Virus record (IMG/VR): IMGVR_UViG_3300035666_000039
Span: 1-45,715 of that record
Source: a virus
DNA: 45,715 nucleotides
Direction: 5' to 3' (one strand)
The notes beneath the pieces were generated by a model, which saw nothing but the letters and a program-made list of their open reading frames with translations, had not been told where the DNA came from and did not search any database. Numbering within the stretch: position 1 is the stretch's first letter; each line of letters starts with the position of its first letter. This document shows, piece by piece, positions 26,613 to 34,386 of the stretch. Made by a program: the position numbers and the translations under genes.

Positions 26613-27005
26613 TTATTGAGGTTTGACTTCAGGAACGACTTTAGGTTGTGGTTTTTTGACTTCTTTTCTCTTAAGGATAGAAGTAAAGTCTTCTCCAGCT
26701 AAAGCAGCTTTTACCGTTACAACGCACTTACCACCTTCTATTGATGTCGTAACAGATTCAACACCTTCTAAGGTTACACCAGCGTGTTTAACGATGTCGC
26801 CTTCTTCATCATGAGAAAGAACAAAACGGCTATAAGGATTATAAACTTCTGATCCCAGTTCCGCTTTGAAAACGACATAAGGAACACCGTCAACGTCTTC
26901 TTTTTCAACACTTGTTACATTGTCAAGTACAGATTCTCCGTGACGAATCTGTTTACCGTCATCAGTATGGACAAGTTCAAATTTGCTTTGTAACAGATCA
27001 GCCAT
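26613..27005 (-). CDS. Small tail-region protein of unknown function
   Basis: A 130-aa protein rich in valine and glutamate with a beta-strand pattern and a Lys/Pro-rich C-terminus ending KVVPEVKPQ. The start is placed at ATG 27005, which overlaps the end of the frameshifted chaperone by 8 nt; an upstream start at 27098 would run through that gene. Located between the tail chaperones and tape measure, it is probably a minor tail or assembly protein. No family recognised. Confidence 0.7.
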   Translation of the reverse strand: MADLLQSKFELVHTDDGKQIRHGESVLDNVTSVEKEDVDGVPYVVFKAELGSEVYNPYSRFVLSHDEEGDIVKHAGVTLEGVESVTTSIEGGKCVVTVKAALAGEDFTSILKRKEVKKPQPKVVPEVKPQ

Positions 27006-27417
27006 CTTTGATATACCTCTCGCGTATCTCAGGAATAGTTTGTAGGAAAGCGGCAACAGCAGGAGGTATTCGCTTATCCTTAAGCAACCGATAGACAATA
27101 GATCTCGTCTTACTACTAAATACAGTCTTCTCTGCGCCTTGTTTCATAAGATCAGGAAAAGGCACGATGTCTTCTGGCTTTATTTGTTTAGAGTCCTTAC
27201 CTGCAAAACCATTAAACAGACCAGACCAACCGATCGCATGAGTTATGGATTTTACATTGATGTCTTGTCTATACGCCTCCTCATAGAATTTAAGCGTCTC
27301 AAATATCAACGCTGGATTCTCATCACCGAAATGTTCGTAATCTAAACGGGGGTCGGTACAACCGAGATATTGGAGTCTGAGATATATGTCTCCCCACTCG
27401 ATAATAGCGATTCCCCC
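26998..27417 (-). CDS. Frameshift extension of tail assembly chaperone (T-like part)
   Basis: This frame lies -1 to the gene at 27342-28202 and is open from a TGA near 27427 to its stop at 26998. Its sequence is protein-like well before the TTG at 27309, including IEWGDIYLRLQYLG and DPRLDYEHFGDENPALIF. It contains KQIKPEDIVPFPDL, similar to the K-P-E-D-x-x-P-F pattern of downstream chaperone halves. No good independent start exists, so it is most likely made only as a fusion by -1 ribosomal frameshifting, giving a product of about 401 aa. The lambda G/GT system, just before the tape measure gene, is the model. Confidence 0.75.
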   Translation of the reverse strand, partial: GGIAIIEWGDIYLRLQYLGCTDPRLDYEHFGDENPALIFETLKFYEEAYRQDINVKSITHAIGWSGLFNGFAGKDSKQIKPEDIVPFPDLMKQGAEKTVFSSKTRSIVYRLLKDKRIPPAVAAFLQTIPEIRERYIKDG

Positions 27418-28202
27418 ATTTCTTCTACAATCTCCTCATTCCCTTCAGGAAGAGCCTTTTCATTGACCGCTTCCCCTGCCTCTACTTGATAGAACTGATA
27501 AAGTTGAGCGATAAGCTCTTCTCCAATAAGTTCAGAAGTATCATCAGTAGTCCAATCAGAAAAACCTACCTTGATTTGAGAAGTATCGCGATCGCACAAA
27601 TAACCCACGCTCTTCACAGTCAATGGAATAGGCAGATCCTCAACCATCAACGTTTCAGAACCATAATTAGCATAGTCTCGTACTTTGACAATATAATCGT
27701 CGAATCGTACTAGATCTCCTGATCCAATAGGATTTGTCAAAGGTTCTACAGACAGCTTACGTGACCCTGCTTCAGCGTTTTTAGTCAAGATGACAGGAAT
27801 AGCCGCTCTATATTTCAACATATAGGTAGCGGCCCTGATAGATAGGGTACGAGTATCTTCTTGAAGTCGGAACATTACCTCTAGAGTCTCATCGTCCAGA
27901 GCGTCCATAAAGGTTTCACCTGTATCGATCTGAACGTCGCCTTGTTCACCACCTTGTAGGCTTTCTAGATATTTACGAGTCTCTGCGATCGACTCATTAC
28001 GTTCTTTTGCTAGTTCTTTGACTCTCGCATTATAAGCCACAAAAAATTTGCGGCGATTTCGTTCGAGCGTTTGGTAATCAACAGGACTCTCCGACGGAGA
28101 AATATAACCTCGCTTTAATAGAAACACGGTGCCTGTTAGGTCATTGCCGACAGGAACCATAACAATTTTTGGTTTCTTTGCAAGAAACGGAATTACTTTC
28201 AT
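27342..28202 (-). CDS. Tail assembly chaperone (G-like), zero-frame product
   Basis: A 286-aa acidic, helical protein located between the tail tube and tape measure genes, the classical place of tail assembly chaperones. The last 24 or so residues after position 263 are serine-rich and low in structure, as expected for a tail read only when ribosomes do not frameshift. It is longer than lambda gpG (140 aa); the middle (about 140-215) may be an added beta domain. Expected role: coating the tape measure during tail tube growth. Similarity to known chaperones is inferred from position and the frameshift layout. Confidence 0.7.
   Translation of the reverse strand: MKVIPFLAKKPKIVMVPVGNDLTGTVFLLKRGYISPSESPVDYQTLERNRRKFFVAYNARVKELAKERNESIAETRKYLESLQGGEQGDVQIDTGETFMDALDDETLEVMFRLQEDTRTLSIRAATYMLKYRAAIPVILTKNAEAGSRKLSVEPLTNPIGSGDLVRFDDYIVKVRDYANYGSETLMVEDLPIPLTVKSVGYLCDRDTSQIKVGFSDWTTDDTSELIGEELIAQLYQFYQVEAGEAVNEKALPEGNEEIVEEMGESLLSSGETYISDSNISVVPTPV
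27411..27417 (-). promoter_or_regulatory. Candidate -1 ribosomal frameshift slippery site
   Basis: On the minus strand the sequence is GGGGGAA, read in the zero frame as G GGG GAA. A -1 slip re-pairs GGG perfectly and opens the frame that continues to 26998. It is the only strong homopolymer inside the allowed window (after the -1 frame TGA and before the zero-frame TAG at 27342), except for CCCCC near 27350, which is a second candidate. Confidence 0.6.
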
Positions 28203-28278
28203 TGGGAAAAATTAGAAACTTTATAGACAATAATATATTGCTCTTTTACTGTAAATAATAAAAATAGCGAAACACGGG

Positions 28279-28533
28279 TCAAACAACTTGGATGATCGCT
28301 CGTTTAGCAAAGTTTAATCCGTCATGATCTCCCATAGCGATCATAATAGATTCGTTAACCGCTTCTTGCGGAACCTCTATAGTGATAACTTCTTTTCCTT
28401 CTCCAGTTCTTAGTGGTACTATTGGTGGTGTATTCGCCGCATAGTAACCAAAGCCGTAATAAACACCTTCATCTGCGACACGGCAATTAATAAGACATAT
28501 CGCAGTTCCCGAATATAAAATATCGTATTCCAT
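28279..28533 (-). CDS. Small hypothetical protein after tail tube gene
   Basis: An 84-aa protein rich in beta-strand residues, with no signal peptide or membrane segment. It lies just after a terminator-like hairpin that follows the major tail protein gene, and 76 nt before the tail chaperone gene. It may be a minor tail or virion component. Function unknown. Confidence 0.62.
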   Translation of the reverse strand: MEYDILYSGTAICLINCRVADEGVYYGFGYYAANTPPIVPLRTGEGKEVITIEVPQEAVNESIMIAMGDHDGLNFAKRAIIQVV

Positions 28534-28545
28534 CTCAGCGCATTA

Positions 28546-28585
28546 AAAACGTCCTCCACCAGTATAAACCAGTGAAGGACGTTTT
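28546..28585 (-). terminator. Bidirectional terminator-like hairpin after tail tube gene
   Basis: AAAACGTCCT-C-CAC on the left pairs with GTG-A-AGGACGTTTT on the right, giving about 13 base pairs with one C-A mismatch. A and T runs on both flanks give T-rich tails in both directions. On the minus strand it follows the major tail gene by 16 nt. Partial termination would keep tail tube mRNA above that of the chaperone and tape measure genes downstream. Confidence 0.75.
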
Positions 28586-28601
28586 GTATATAACCTAACG
28601 C

Positions 28602-29558
28602 TTACGCACCCAGAGGAGGTGTATAGACGTTAGACAGAGGATCGAACGCGCCAGTAGGTGCAGTATACTTGAAGGAGGAACCTTGGAACTGAAGGTCAGC
28701 CTGTACTGTAATAAGGTCTTGTACAGGTGAACTTTGGTTACCAGAGGTCAAAATAGCAGCTCCAGCAAATTCTTCGCCAAAGGGGCGTCTGAGAGTAGCG
28801 TAAATCTCAGAACCAAAGAAGCGATCGTCGTAAAGAATCTTCATGAGAAGATCAGCACCGGGATCTCCGATGATTCTTTGGAAAGTGAATGACATGGTTC
28901 TGTTACTACCTGTAGTAACCATTTCCATACCACTACCACTGAGGAAGTTGGCTGCGTCAACAGTTTTGGGCTGAGAAGACGGAGAAGCGTCAGTGGCACC
29001 AGCGATGTAAACGGTAGCTGTAGTTTTAGCTGTATGGTTTTCAACAGCTAAAACAGTAGTAGGTTGAACTTGTAGACGTGTAGCGCCAGCAGGAGCAAAA
29101 TCGCTTACCGTTACACTATACGCACCATTGTTAAATGTCAGTTTTTCACCAGGATAGATATTGGTGGGAAGGGTCGTAACAGGTAACACTTCACTACCGA
29201 CAGTCAGCACAGAGGCGTCTACAGTACCAGCAGTGGAAGCAGGAATAGCTGCTGACAACGGGTACAAAAGAGTTACCGCTGTGGCACCAGTCACCGCTGT
29301 GCTAGTACGAGCTTCAACACCGTTTGCAAAACGAATCTTGGAAAAAGCAGGAATAGTGGCAGTAGCAGCGAGTGTTAACGAAGTAGCGCCTTTAGCCGTA
29401 GGAGCTGCCGAAGTGGTAACGTTGATCGCAGCAGCAGCCGCTCCTACAGTAACAGTATATTCCGTAGGTACCCGAGTACCTTTAGGAAGAAGCACAAACC
29501 GAAGTTCTGTAAATACGCTAGTGCCTCGTTCGCTAGCGTAGTTGATAATTTGTCCCAT
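28602..29558 (-). CDS. Major tail tube protein
   Basis: A 318-aa protein rich in Ala, Thr, Val and Gly, with beta-strand repeats. A very strong Shine-Dalgarno (AGGAGG, about 29571) precedes the ATG, fitting a high-copy structural protein. Position after the connector genes and before the chaperones fits the tail tube. The central region (about 50-190) holds two related segments, IPAFSKIRFANG and IYPGEKLTFNNG, each followed by a GATxLxV-type strand. They look like a duplicated inserted domain that could be displayed on the tube surface. The N-terminal and C-terminal parts (SFTFQRIIGDPGADL) form the tube core. Confidence 0.82.
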   Translation of the reverse strand: MGQIINYASERGTSVFTELRFVLLPKGTRVPTEYTVTVGAAAAAINVTTSAAPTAKGATSLTLAATATIPAFSKIRFANGVEARTSTAVTGATAVTLLYPLSAAIPASTAGTVDASVLTVGSEVLPVTTLPTNIYPGEKLTFNNGAYSVTVSDFAPAGATRLQVQPTTVLAVENHTAKTTATVYIAGATDASPSSQPKTVDAANFLSGSGMEMVTTGSNRTMSFTFQRIIGDPGADLLMKILYDDRFFGSEIYATLRRPFGEEFAGAAILTSGNQSSPVQDLITVQADLQFQGSSFKYTAPTGAFDPLSNVYTPPLGA

Positions 29559-29571
29559 GTAGAGTTTCCTC

Positions 29572-29997
29572 CTAAACAGTGATTAAGTTAACGACTTTGA
29601 CAGCTTCCAACAGAAAAGTCCGTTGTGGAAATTGATCCTCAGTTACTTCCACGGCTCTTTCCCGATGAAGGGGGAAACGCCTACGGATTTTGTCGATCGC
29701 ACTATCCCATTTGGCTAATCCTGAAGAGGAATAGTCATTATTGATAAGTGTTACTCGCCAATACATGCGCTGGATAGCCTGAGGTACACCAACGCAAGGT
29801 TTTTGTGGTTGTAAAGCCTCTTGATTACGCGCAACCACAATCTTTACACCGGAAAAAGTGCGTTTGGAAGGAATGAAGGGAGGTTCCACCCAAAACGCTT
29901 TTGTTCCGTCATCAAATATTCCAAGTTCGTTATTTAACAAAGATCTTAGATCTGTTACTAAAGCTGATATGTCGTTAAGAGCTTTTATCGCGTTCAT
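29572..29997 (-). CDS. Tail terminator-like protein
   Basis: A 141-aa mixed alpha/beta protein directly before the tail tube gene, the usual place of the tail terminator (lambda gpU position). GGAGG lies 5-9 nt before the ATG. The sequence begins with a helix and continues with strands containing WVEPPFIP and WRVTLI, similar in shape to tail terminator or completion proteins. The assignment is by gene order and length, not by a specific motif. Confidence 0.6.
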   Translation of the reverse strand: MNAIKALNDISALVTDLRSLLNNELGIFDDGTKAFWVEPPFIPSKRTFSGVKIVVARNQEALQPQKPCVGVPQAIQRMYWRVTLINNDYSSSGLAKWDSAIDKIRRRFPLHRERAVEVTEDQFPQRTFLLEAVKVVNLITV

Positions 29998-30380
29998 AAC
30001 GTTTCCTCCAGTTTTACAGATTGAGAATCATAAAGATTACCCAAATCGTAAATATCCCGAGGTGACGTTACAACGTCTCCTGATCTACGTTTGGTCACTC
30101 TAGGCCAATCGTAAACAGGATTTTCTAATTCATAAAGACTTTGTTCACTAACCATGTCGGTTAGATGTAAAAATGCTTTATTCAGATCTTCGCCTTCTCT
30201 ATATCCATCAGAAAACTCTTGTTCAAGATCCAATTGAGCGATCGCATTGTCTACCCAAGGTCTTGCTGGATAACTTTCTCCAGCACCTTCATGAACCTGA
30301 GCGGCGTATTCTGTATCCCAAGTAAAAATAGCTTTACGATATTCTAGTGTTGGAGGGTTCCAATTCTCTAATCGAACCAT
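29994..30380 (-). CDS. HK97 gp10-like neck / head-tail joining protein
   Basis: A 128-aa protein. The pattern YAAQVHEG followed by YPARPWVDNAI, and a C-terminal DIYDLGNLYDSQSVKL, is the layout of HK97 gp10-like neck proteins, where a glycine-rich body precedes an R-P-W helix and an L-x-x-S strand. ATG 30380 is chosen because GGAGG lies 7 nt before it; a start at 30440 would lie inside the preceding gene. It overlaps the tail terminator gene by 4 nt. Expected role: connecting the head to the tail. Confidence 0.68.
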   Translation of the reverse strand: MVRLENWNPPTLEYRKAIFTWDTEYAAQVHEGAGESYPARPWVDNAIAQLDLEQEFSDGYREGEDLNKAFLHLTDMVSEQSLYELENPVYDWPRVTKRRSGDVVTSPRDIYDLGNLYDSQSVKLEETL

Positions 30381-30381
30381 G

Positions 30382-30795
30382 TTAACCTCCTCCTGTAGTC
30401 TGAAAATAAGCCTCGAAGGGAATACCAACAGAAGGTACAATGTTATAAAACATCGCCGTTAGTCTTTCAGTGAAAAACAATGTACCTTCCTCGGGCCTAC
30501 CACTACTACTCACTATAACTTTGACGCGATCGCTGCTTCTAAGACCCTCAGGTAGAGATTTAACAAGGATATATCCTCTAACTCTACGTTCCATATTGTC
30601 TAGACCGGGACTCTCATTCTGGAAGGTTTCATAACCTAATTCAACAATCGCTGCTTTAAGCTGAATCTCTTCAAAGATCTGTACTTCATTAAGCGTCACA
30701 GGATCAATTTGATGTTGACCTGTAGGCACTTGAAAGAATAACGTTGCGTTAGGAACGAGAGGAATTACTGGAGGTGTAATAGGAAGTATAGTCAT
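30382..30795 (-). CDS. Head-tail adaptor / head closure-like protein
   Basis: A 137-aa beta-rich protein between the connector and neck genes. Its ATG overlaps the preceding stop (ATGA), with GGAG upstream. The sequence includes RVRGYILVKSLPEGL and SSGRPEEGTLFF strands. Length, strand content and position fit a head closure protein, but no signature motif is seen. Confidence 0.55.
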   Translation of the reverse strand: MTILPITPPVIPLVPNATLFFQVPTGQHQIDPVTLNEVQIFEEIQLKAAIVELGYETFQNESPGLDNMERRVRGYILVKSLPEGLRSSDRVKVIVSSSGRPEEGTLFFTERLTAMFYNIVPSVGIPFEAYFQTTGGG

Positions 30796-31532
30796 GACAC
30801 AAACTCCCTAGGACGATAACGTTTTAGTACCATCAAAACGTCTTGTAGTAACGTACTATCAGTACTACTGGTATTTACGTTGGTAGCTTCACTACCATAA
30901 AGAACGGAATAAAAATTGTTAAGTGTATATTGTTTCATACCAGAAGCCATGGGACTTCTTTGTAGTTTAAGTATGGATATAAGAGCGATCTTTATCTCTT
31001 GCGCCCTTGGATCTATGGGAACAGCTTTGAAGTCAAACCCTGTGGTATATTCGACCTTCATTTCAGACTTTTCGTGAGCCTGTGTAGGGCGTCTAAATGG
31101 TCTACCACTATATCGAGCCCTAGCTGCACTACCTAATCCCCAAGACTCAGTAGTAAGACCAGCAAGATTAGCACTTAAGATTCTTACTTCTCCTAGTTGA
31201 TAATCAAATTCATAATCAGTAGAAGGATTAAGTGTTATCCATTGATTGTCAGATAGAGGTAACCCAAAAGAGGCTAATAAGCGTCTACCTCGAATGGATA
31301 CAACAGGAGCCTTTTGAACAGTATTATTAATAGGCAATCTAGATAGTTTAATAATACCTTTACCATTCAATGTGGGCGTTTCAACAAATCGTTGCTCTTC
31401 TAAAGGACGATTAGCGCCCATAGGTGATTCAGCGATCATTTGCGCTGTCAATATGGCACTGTTAATAGCGCCTGAGTCTAATTCCAACTCAGGCGCTAAT
31501 TTAACAAGGTCAGTAGGCGTTAATATTGCCAA
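30792..31532 (-). CDS. Head-tail connector (adaptor) protein
   Basis: A 246-aa protein with an N-terminal helix (TPTDLVKLAPELELDSG) typical of phage adaptor proteins that bind the portal, a central beta region and a C-terminal helical part rich in L and R. The start is a TTG (31532) preceded by GGAAGG, since no ATG lies at the right place. It begins 3 nt after the preceding stop and ends with an ATGA overlap. Expected at the portal-tail interface. Confidence 0.62.
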   Translation of the reverse strand: MAILTPTDLVKLAPELELDSGAINSAILTAQMIAESPMGANRPLEEQRFVETPTLNGKGIIKLSRLPINNTVQKAPVVSIRGRRLLASFGLPLSDNQWITLNPSTDYEFDYQLGEVRILSANLAGLTTESWGLGSAARARYSGRPFRRPTQAHEKSEMKVEYTTGFDFKAVPIDPRAQEIKIALISILKLQRSPMASGMKQYTLNNFYSVLYGSEATNVNTSSTDSTLLQDVLMVLKRYRPREFVS

Positions 31533-31535
31533 CTG

Positions 31536-32018
31536 TTAACCTTCCATGCTGTAAGTTACAGGTCTTACGCCATCAAAGGGACCGACATAGAACAGAACGA
31601 TCGCTAGTTTACCAGCGGTAAGAGCTGCTCCACTGATGGTCACTTTCAAGTGGCGATCAGCGGTAAGTACCAAAGGACGGTTGTTAGCAACACCTGAGTT
31701 ATGACCATCACCACTGATATTAGCAGTAGTAGAAGGAATCAAGTTCAGTACAGCGTTATCAGTAAAGGAGGCTACACCAGTTGCAGCAAGAAGATCAGTG
31801 TTGGTGTTAAGGCCAACAGCAATAGAGGCCCCAGAACCCACACAAGGGGTGTCCACATACACGAAACCGCTAGTGATGATAGACTGGGATTCAAGTTCTA
31901 GAGGCAGTGTGATAGTTGCTTGAGCACCACCATGGACGGCGAAATCGTAGAAATCTACAGCCTTACCACTAAGATTGTCGCGTACAACACGATTGTGAAC
32001 GTATGATCTTTTAGACAT
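31536..32018 (-). CDS. Capsid decoration / head protein
   Basis: A 160-aa protein rich in Ala, Thr, Gly and Val with beta strands, encoded just downstream of the major capsid gene. ATG 32018 forms a TAATG overlap with the previous stop and has GGAG upstream, so it is preferred over 32042. The composition and position fit a capsid cement or decoration protein, which stabilises the shell. No specific motif identifies it. Confidence 0.6.
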   Translation of the reverse strand: MSKRSYVHNRVVRDNLSGKAVDFYDFAVHGGAQATITLPLELESQSIITSGFVYVDTPCVGSGASIAVGLNTNTDLLAATGVASFTDNAVLNLIPSTTANISGDGHNSGVANNRPLVLTADRHLKVTISGAALTAGKLAIVLFYVGPFDGVRPVTYSMEG

Positions 32019-32389
32019 TAGGAAACTCCGAGACGAGGACAATTAGGAACAGATGTAGGACAGATGGGATCTGAACTTTCCAAAGCTGTACGCATAGGAT
32101 AGTTACAAACAGGACAAATTCTTATCCCATCCACCTTAATGTAATCAAAGTTGACTTCAGCAGCTTCTTCAGAAACAATAGCGATCGCTTCAGTTTGTAC
32201 CGATTGTTCGATCTGAACATCTTCCACTTGGGGAGGATATTTCAGTTCCACAATCTCATCGATGACTTCAATCCATTTCTGGTCGTCAGCCTTATCAAAA
32301 TTGACAGTTTCTGCTTCAGATTGGATAATTCGCCATCCTTGTGTACTTAACCAAGCTTTGTAATCGTCTTTAGAAAGCTGCTGAGTCAT
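32018..32389 (-). CDS. Zinc-ribbon-like protein next to capsid gene
   Basis: A 123-aa acidic protein whose C-terminal third holds CPVC followed by two more cysteines (DPICP and PNCP), a likely zinc-binding knuckle. The N-terminal part is helical with W and D residues. Position between the major capsid and decoration genes suggests a head-related role, but function is unknown. It ends with a TAATG overlap on the decoration gene. Confidence 0.65.
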   Translation of the reverse strand: MTQQLSKDDYKAWLSTQGWRIIQSEAETVNFDKADDQKWIEVIDEIVELKYPPQVEDVQIEQSVQTEAIAIVSEEAAEVNFDYIKVDGIRICPVCNYPMRTALESSDPICPTSVPNCPRLGVS

Positions 32390-32401
32390 TTAGTTCACCA
32401 A

Positions 32402-34243
32402 TCAGGTAAGTGCTACATCAAACGTGTTGACCTTGAACACCCGTGTTTCCTGAGGAATGTCAGATGTATCATTGTAACCAGTAGCGTCAACGTCTAGTGG
32501 TCCGTGGGCTTCGTAGGATTGCCAAATGGCGCGATCCATCCGACCAAAGTCAGTCTTCTCATCAAAGAGAATCTGAACACCAGAGCCGCCGATACCACGA
32601 CCAGAAGCCATACCACCAAAGGCGTAAGAAGTACGAACCACAGAAGAGGTGCTATCACCATTGGTTTCAGTAGCTACACCTTCTGCCCCAGTAGCATTAG
32701 CAAAGGCGTTAGTTTGCCAAATGTGGAAGCCCTCAAACAACCCTTGATAACCTTCAACCTTGATGTTTTCACCAGCAGGGTAATCACCAAGCATCATGTT
32801 GGTCATTTCCCGGATCTGTTCAACACTAGGAGCTTCAAAGTATTGGTTGACTAGAGAACTCTTCAGTTGAGACATAGCGGTAGGATTGGTAACAAGACCG
32901 TAGTTACCATCAGGTAGAGGCACAACGCGATCGTTCGATAGCCTTGTGTATACCTGATTGAGAAACTGCCGTGTCATAGTACCACCCACAGTCACAGAAG
33001 CCGCTGCTGTAACAATGTTATCGCCATTGTTATAGTAGTTCTTAGTGGTAGGTCTCCACTGTTCACGGATAACCAGATCTTCCCAGTTGTAATAGTCGTA
33101 GAAAAGATCTCTTTCCAAGATCCTCATCAGAGGCAACATGGCGTACTCTTCTACGAACCGAGGGATAGAGATAGGAGGTGCTTCCGAACGACCACGACCG
33201 TATTCATTAAGAATCATCTTAACAAGGCCAGTACGAACCCGTTGATTACTAGAATCAATGGGAACGTAGGTATTAGATCCAGAGAGCAAACGCTGTTGCG
33301 AATTGGTCGCTACCTCAGGATAAGCAGCCCGAGGGATGTCAATAACTTCGCCGTTACCGCGATCGTACCGGTGAACAGTTTGAGGGAATTGCCAGAACAC
33401 CAGTCCGGGACGGGAGCTAACCCGCATGATGGAAGATAGAACTTCCAGAAAACCACCAGGAACATCAGAGGAAGTGGTAGCAGCTCTCCGCTCAGATTCA
33501 GTGATCATCTTAGAACCACGGAATAAACCATGTTTCTTACCCAGATCAGTCATCTCTTTGAGAAGAGACTTGTAGCTGCTATCATTGTACCGTTGTTCTG
33601 CCATCCACTGATCGATTTCGTGGGTGGGGTACACAGGCATCAAAGAACCGCCACTGGTAGTCCTATAGGTGACACCCAGGCTGTCACGGATAGACATAAA
33701 TTCGGCTAGTCGTCCATCCAAACGATCGCCGTTAGGAGATGTACGAATATTAACGTTAGGCATAGAGATTTCTTTCGCACCTTCTGGACGACCAATCAAC
33801 CTAGATAGACCTTCGAGAACCTTGTCAGATTCCTTAGCCTTATTCAATTCATCAGCCAGTGTTCGATTTTGAACCTTAGCTTTCTCTAGCTCTTCCTGCA
33901 AAGGAGCGATCGCATTTTCGACGGCTGTTCTGACAAACTGTTGTAGAATTTCGGCAGTGATAGCAGGCTCAGATTTTTCTACAACGGCTGTTTCCTGCTC
34001 AATTTCTAGTTCAGGTTCAACAGCTTTTTCGACTGTTTCTTCGTCTTGATCGCTAACTTCTTCAACTTCTCGTTCATCAACAGAATCGTTGACAACCATG
34101 CTGGAGGAAAGGCCCAGGGCCTTCGCAAAGCCGTTATTATGAGCTTGAACTCCAGATTTTTGAAGGTTGATAGATAGTTTCATCTGTTCTTCTTCGCTGA
34201 GGTTACCCAGCTTGATAATTTCACGTAAGGAGTTTTTGCCCAT
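32402..34243 (-). CDS. Major capsid protein (HK97-fold) with N-terminal scaffold-like domain
   Basis: A 613-aa shell protein. The first 150 or so residues are acidic and helical (EEEQ, VEEVSDQDEETVEKAVE, then a coiled coil around LQEELEKAKVQNRTLADEL), resembling an HK97 delta domain or fused scaffold that is cut off by the maturation protease. The rest has the mixed alpha/beta pattern of HK97-like capsids, including EYAMLPLMRILERDLFYDYY and the long N-arm region. ATG 34243 is supported by GGAGGTGA 7-14 nt upstream; the frame also reaches a start at 34276. It heads the promoter-proximal part of this late segment. Confidence 0.85.
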   Translation of the reverse strand: MGKNSLREIIKLGNLSEEEQMKLSINLQKSGVQAHNNGFAKALGLSSSMVVNDSVDEREVEEVSDQDEETVEKAVEPELEIEQETAVVEKSEPAITAEILQQFVRTAVENAIAPLQEELEKAKVQNRTLADELNKAKESDKVLEGLSRLIGRPEGAKEISMPNVNIRTSPNGDRLDGRLAEFMSIRDSLGVTYRTTSGGSLMPVYPTHEIDQWMAEQRYNDSSYKSLLKEMTDLGKKHGLFRGSKMITESERRAATTSSDVPGGFLEVLSSIMRVSSRPGLVFWQFPQTVHRYDRGNGEVIDIPRAAYPEVATNSQQRLLSGSNTYVPIDSSNQRVRTGLVKMILNEYGRGRSEAPPISIPRFVEEYAMLPLMRILERDLFYDYYNWEDLVIREQWRPTTKNYYNNGDNIVTAAASVTVGGTMTRQFLNQVYTRLSNDRVVPLPDGNYGLVTNPTAMSQLKSSLVNQYFEAPSVEQIREMTNMMLGDYPAGENIKVEGYQGLFEGFHIWQTNAFANATGAEGVATETNGDSTSSVVRTSYAFGGMASGRGIGGSGVQILFDEKTDFGRMDRAIWQSYEAHGPLDVDATGYNDTSDIPQETRVFKVNTFDVALT

Positions 34244-34276
34244 GCGGCTCACCTCCATCTCCATAAAAGGGGTCAC

Positions 34277-34386
34277 AAACTAGCTTATTTATACAAAAAG
34301 AAATATATTCGCATGATAGCGATTAAGATATACTGTATTAGCTATCTTGTTGTACTATGAATAGTTGTTCCTAATAGATATTCGTC
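34277..34386. promoter_or_regulatory. Divergent intergenic region between capsid gene and HTH regulator
   Basis: About 110 bp of AT-rich DNA between divergent genes. GATAGC (34315-34320) and GCTATC (34341-34346) form an inverted repeat with a 20-bp spacer, a spacing that suits a dimeric HTH protein. TATACT (34329-34334) is a plus-strand -10 candidate inside the repeat, and TATAAA (34288-34293, minus strand) is a -10 candidate for the capsid transcript. No -35 boxes are convincing. Autoregulation by the adjacent HTH protein and control of late genes is a reasonable inference. Confidence 0.5.

Noticed and set aside
26998-27309. Independent 103-aa gene starting with TTG at 27309
   Set aside because: The frame is protein-like for about 100 nt upstream of the TTG and has no ribosome binding site; a -1 frameshift fusion explains it better.
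29161-29541. Plus-strand 126-codon open frame opposite the tail tube gene
   Set aside because: Its Ala/Val-rich product reflects the composition of the tail tube gene read backwards; the minus-strand gene has a strong ribosome binding site.
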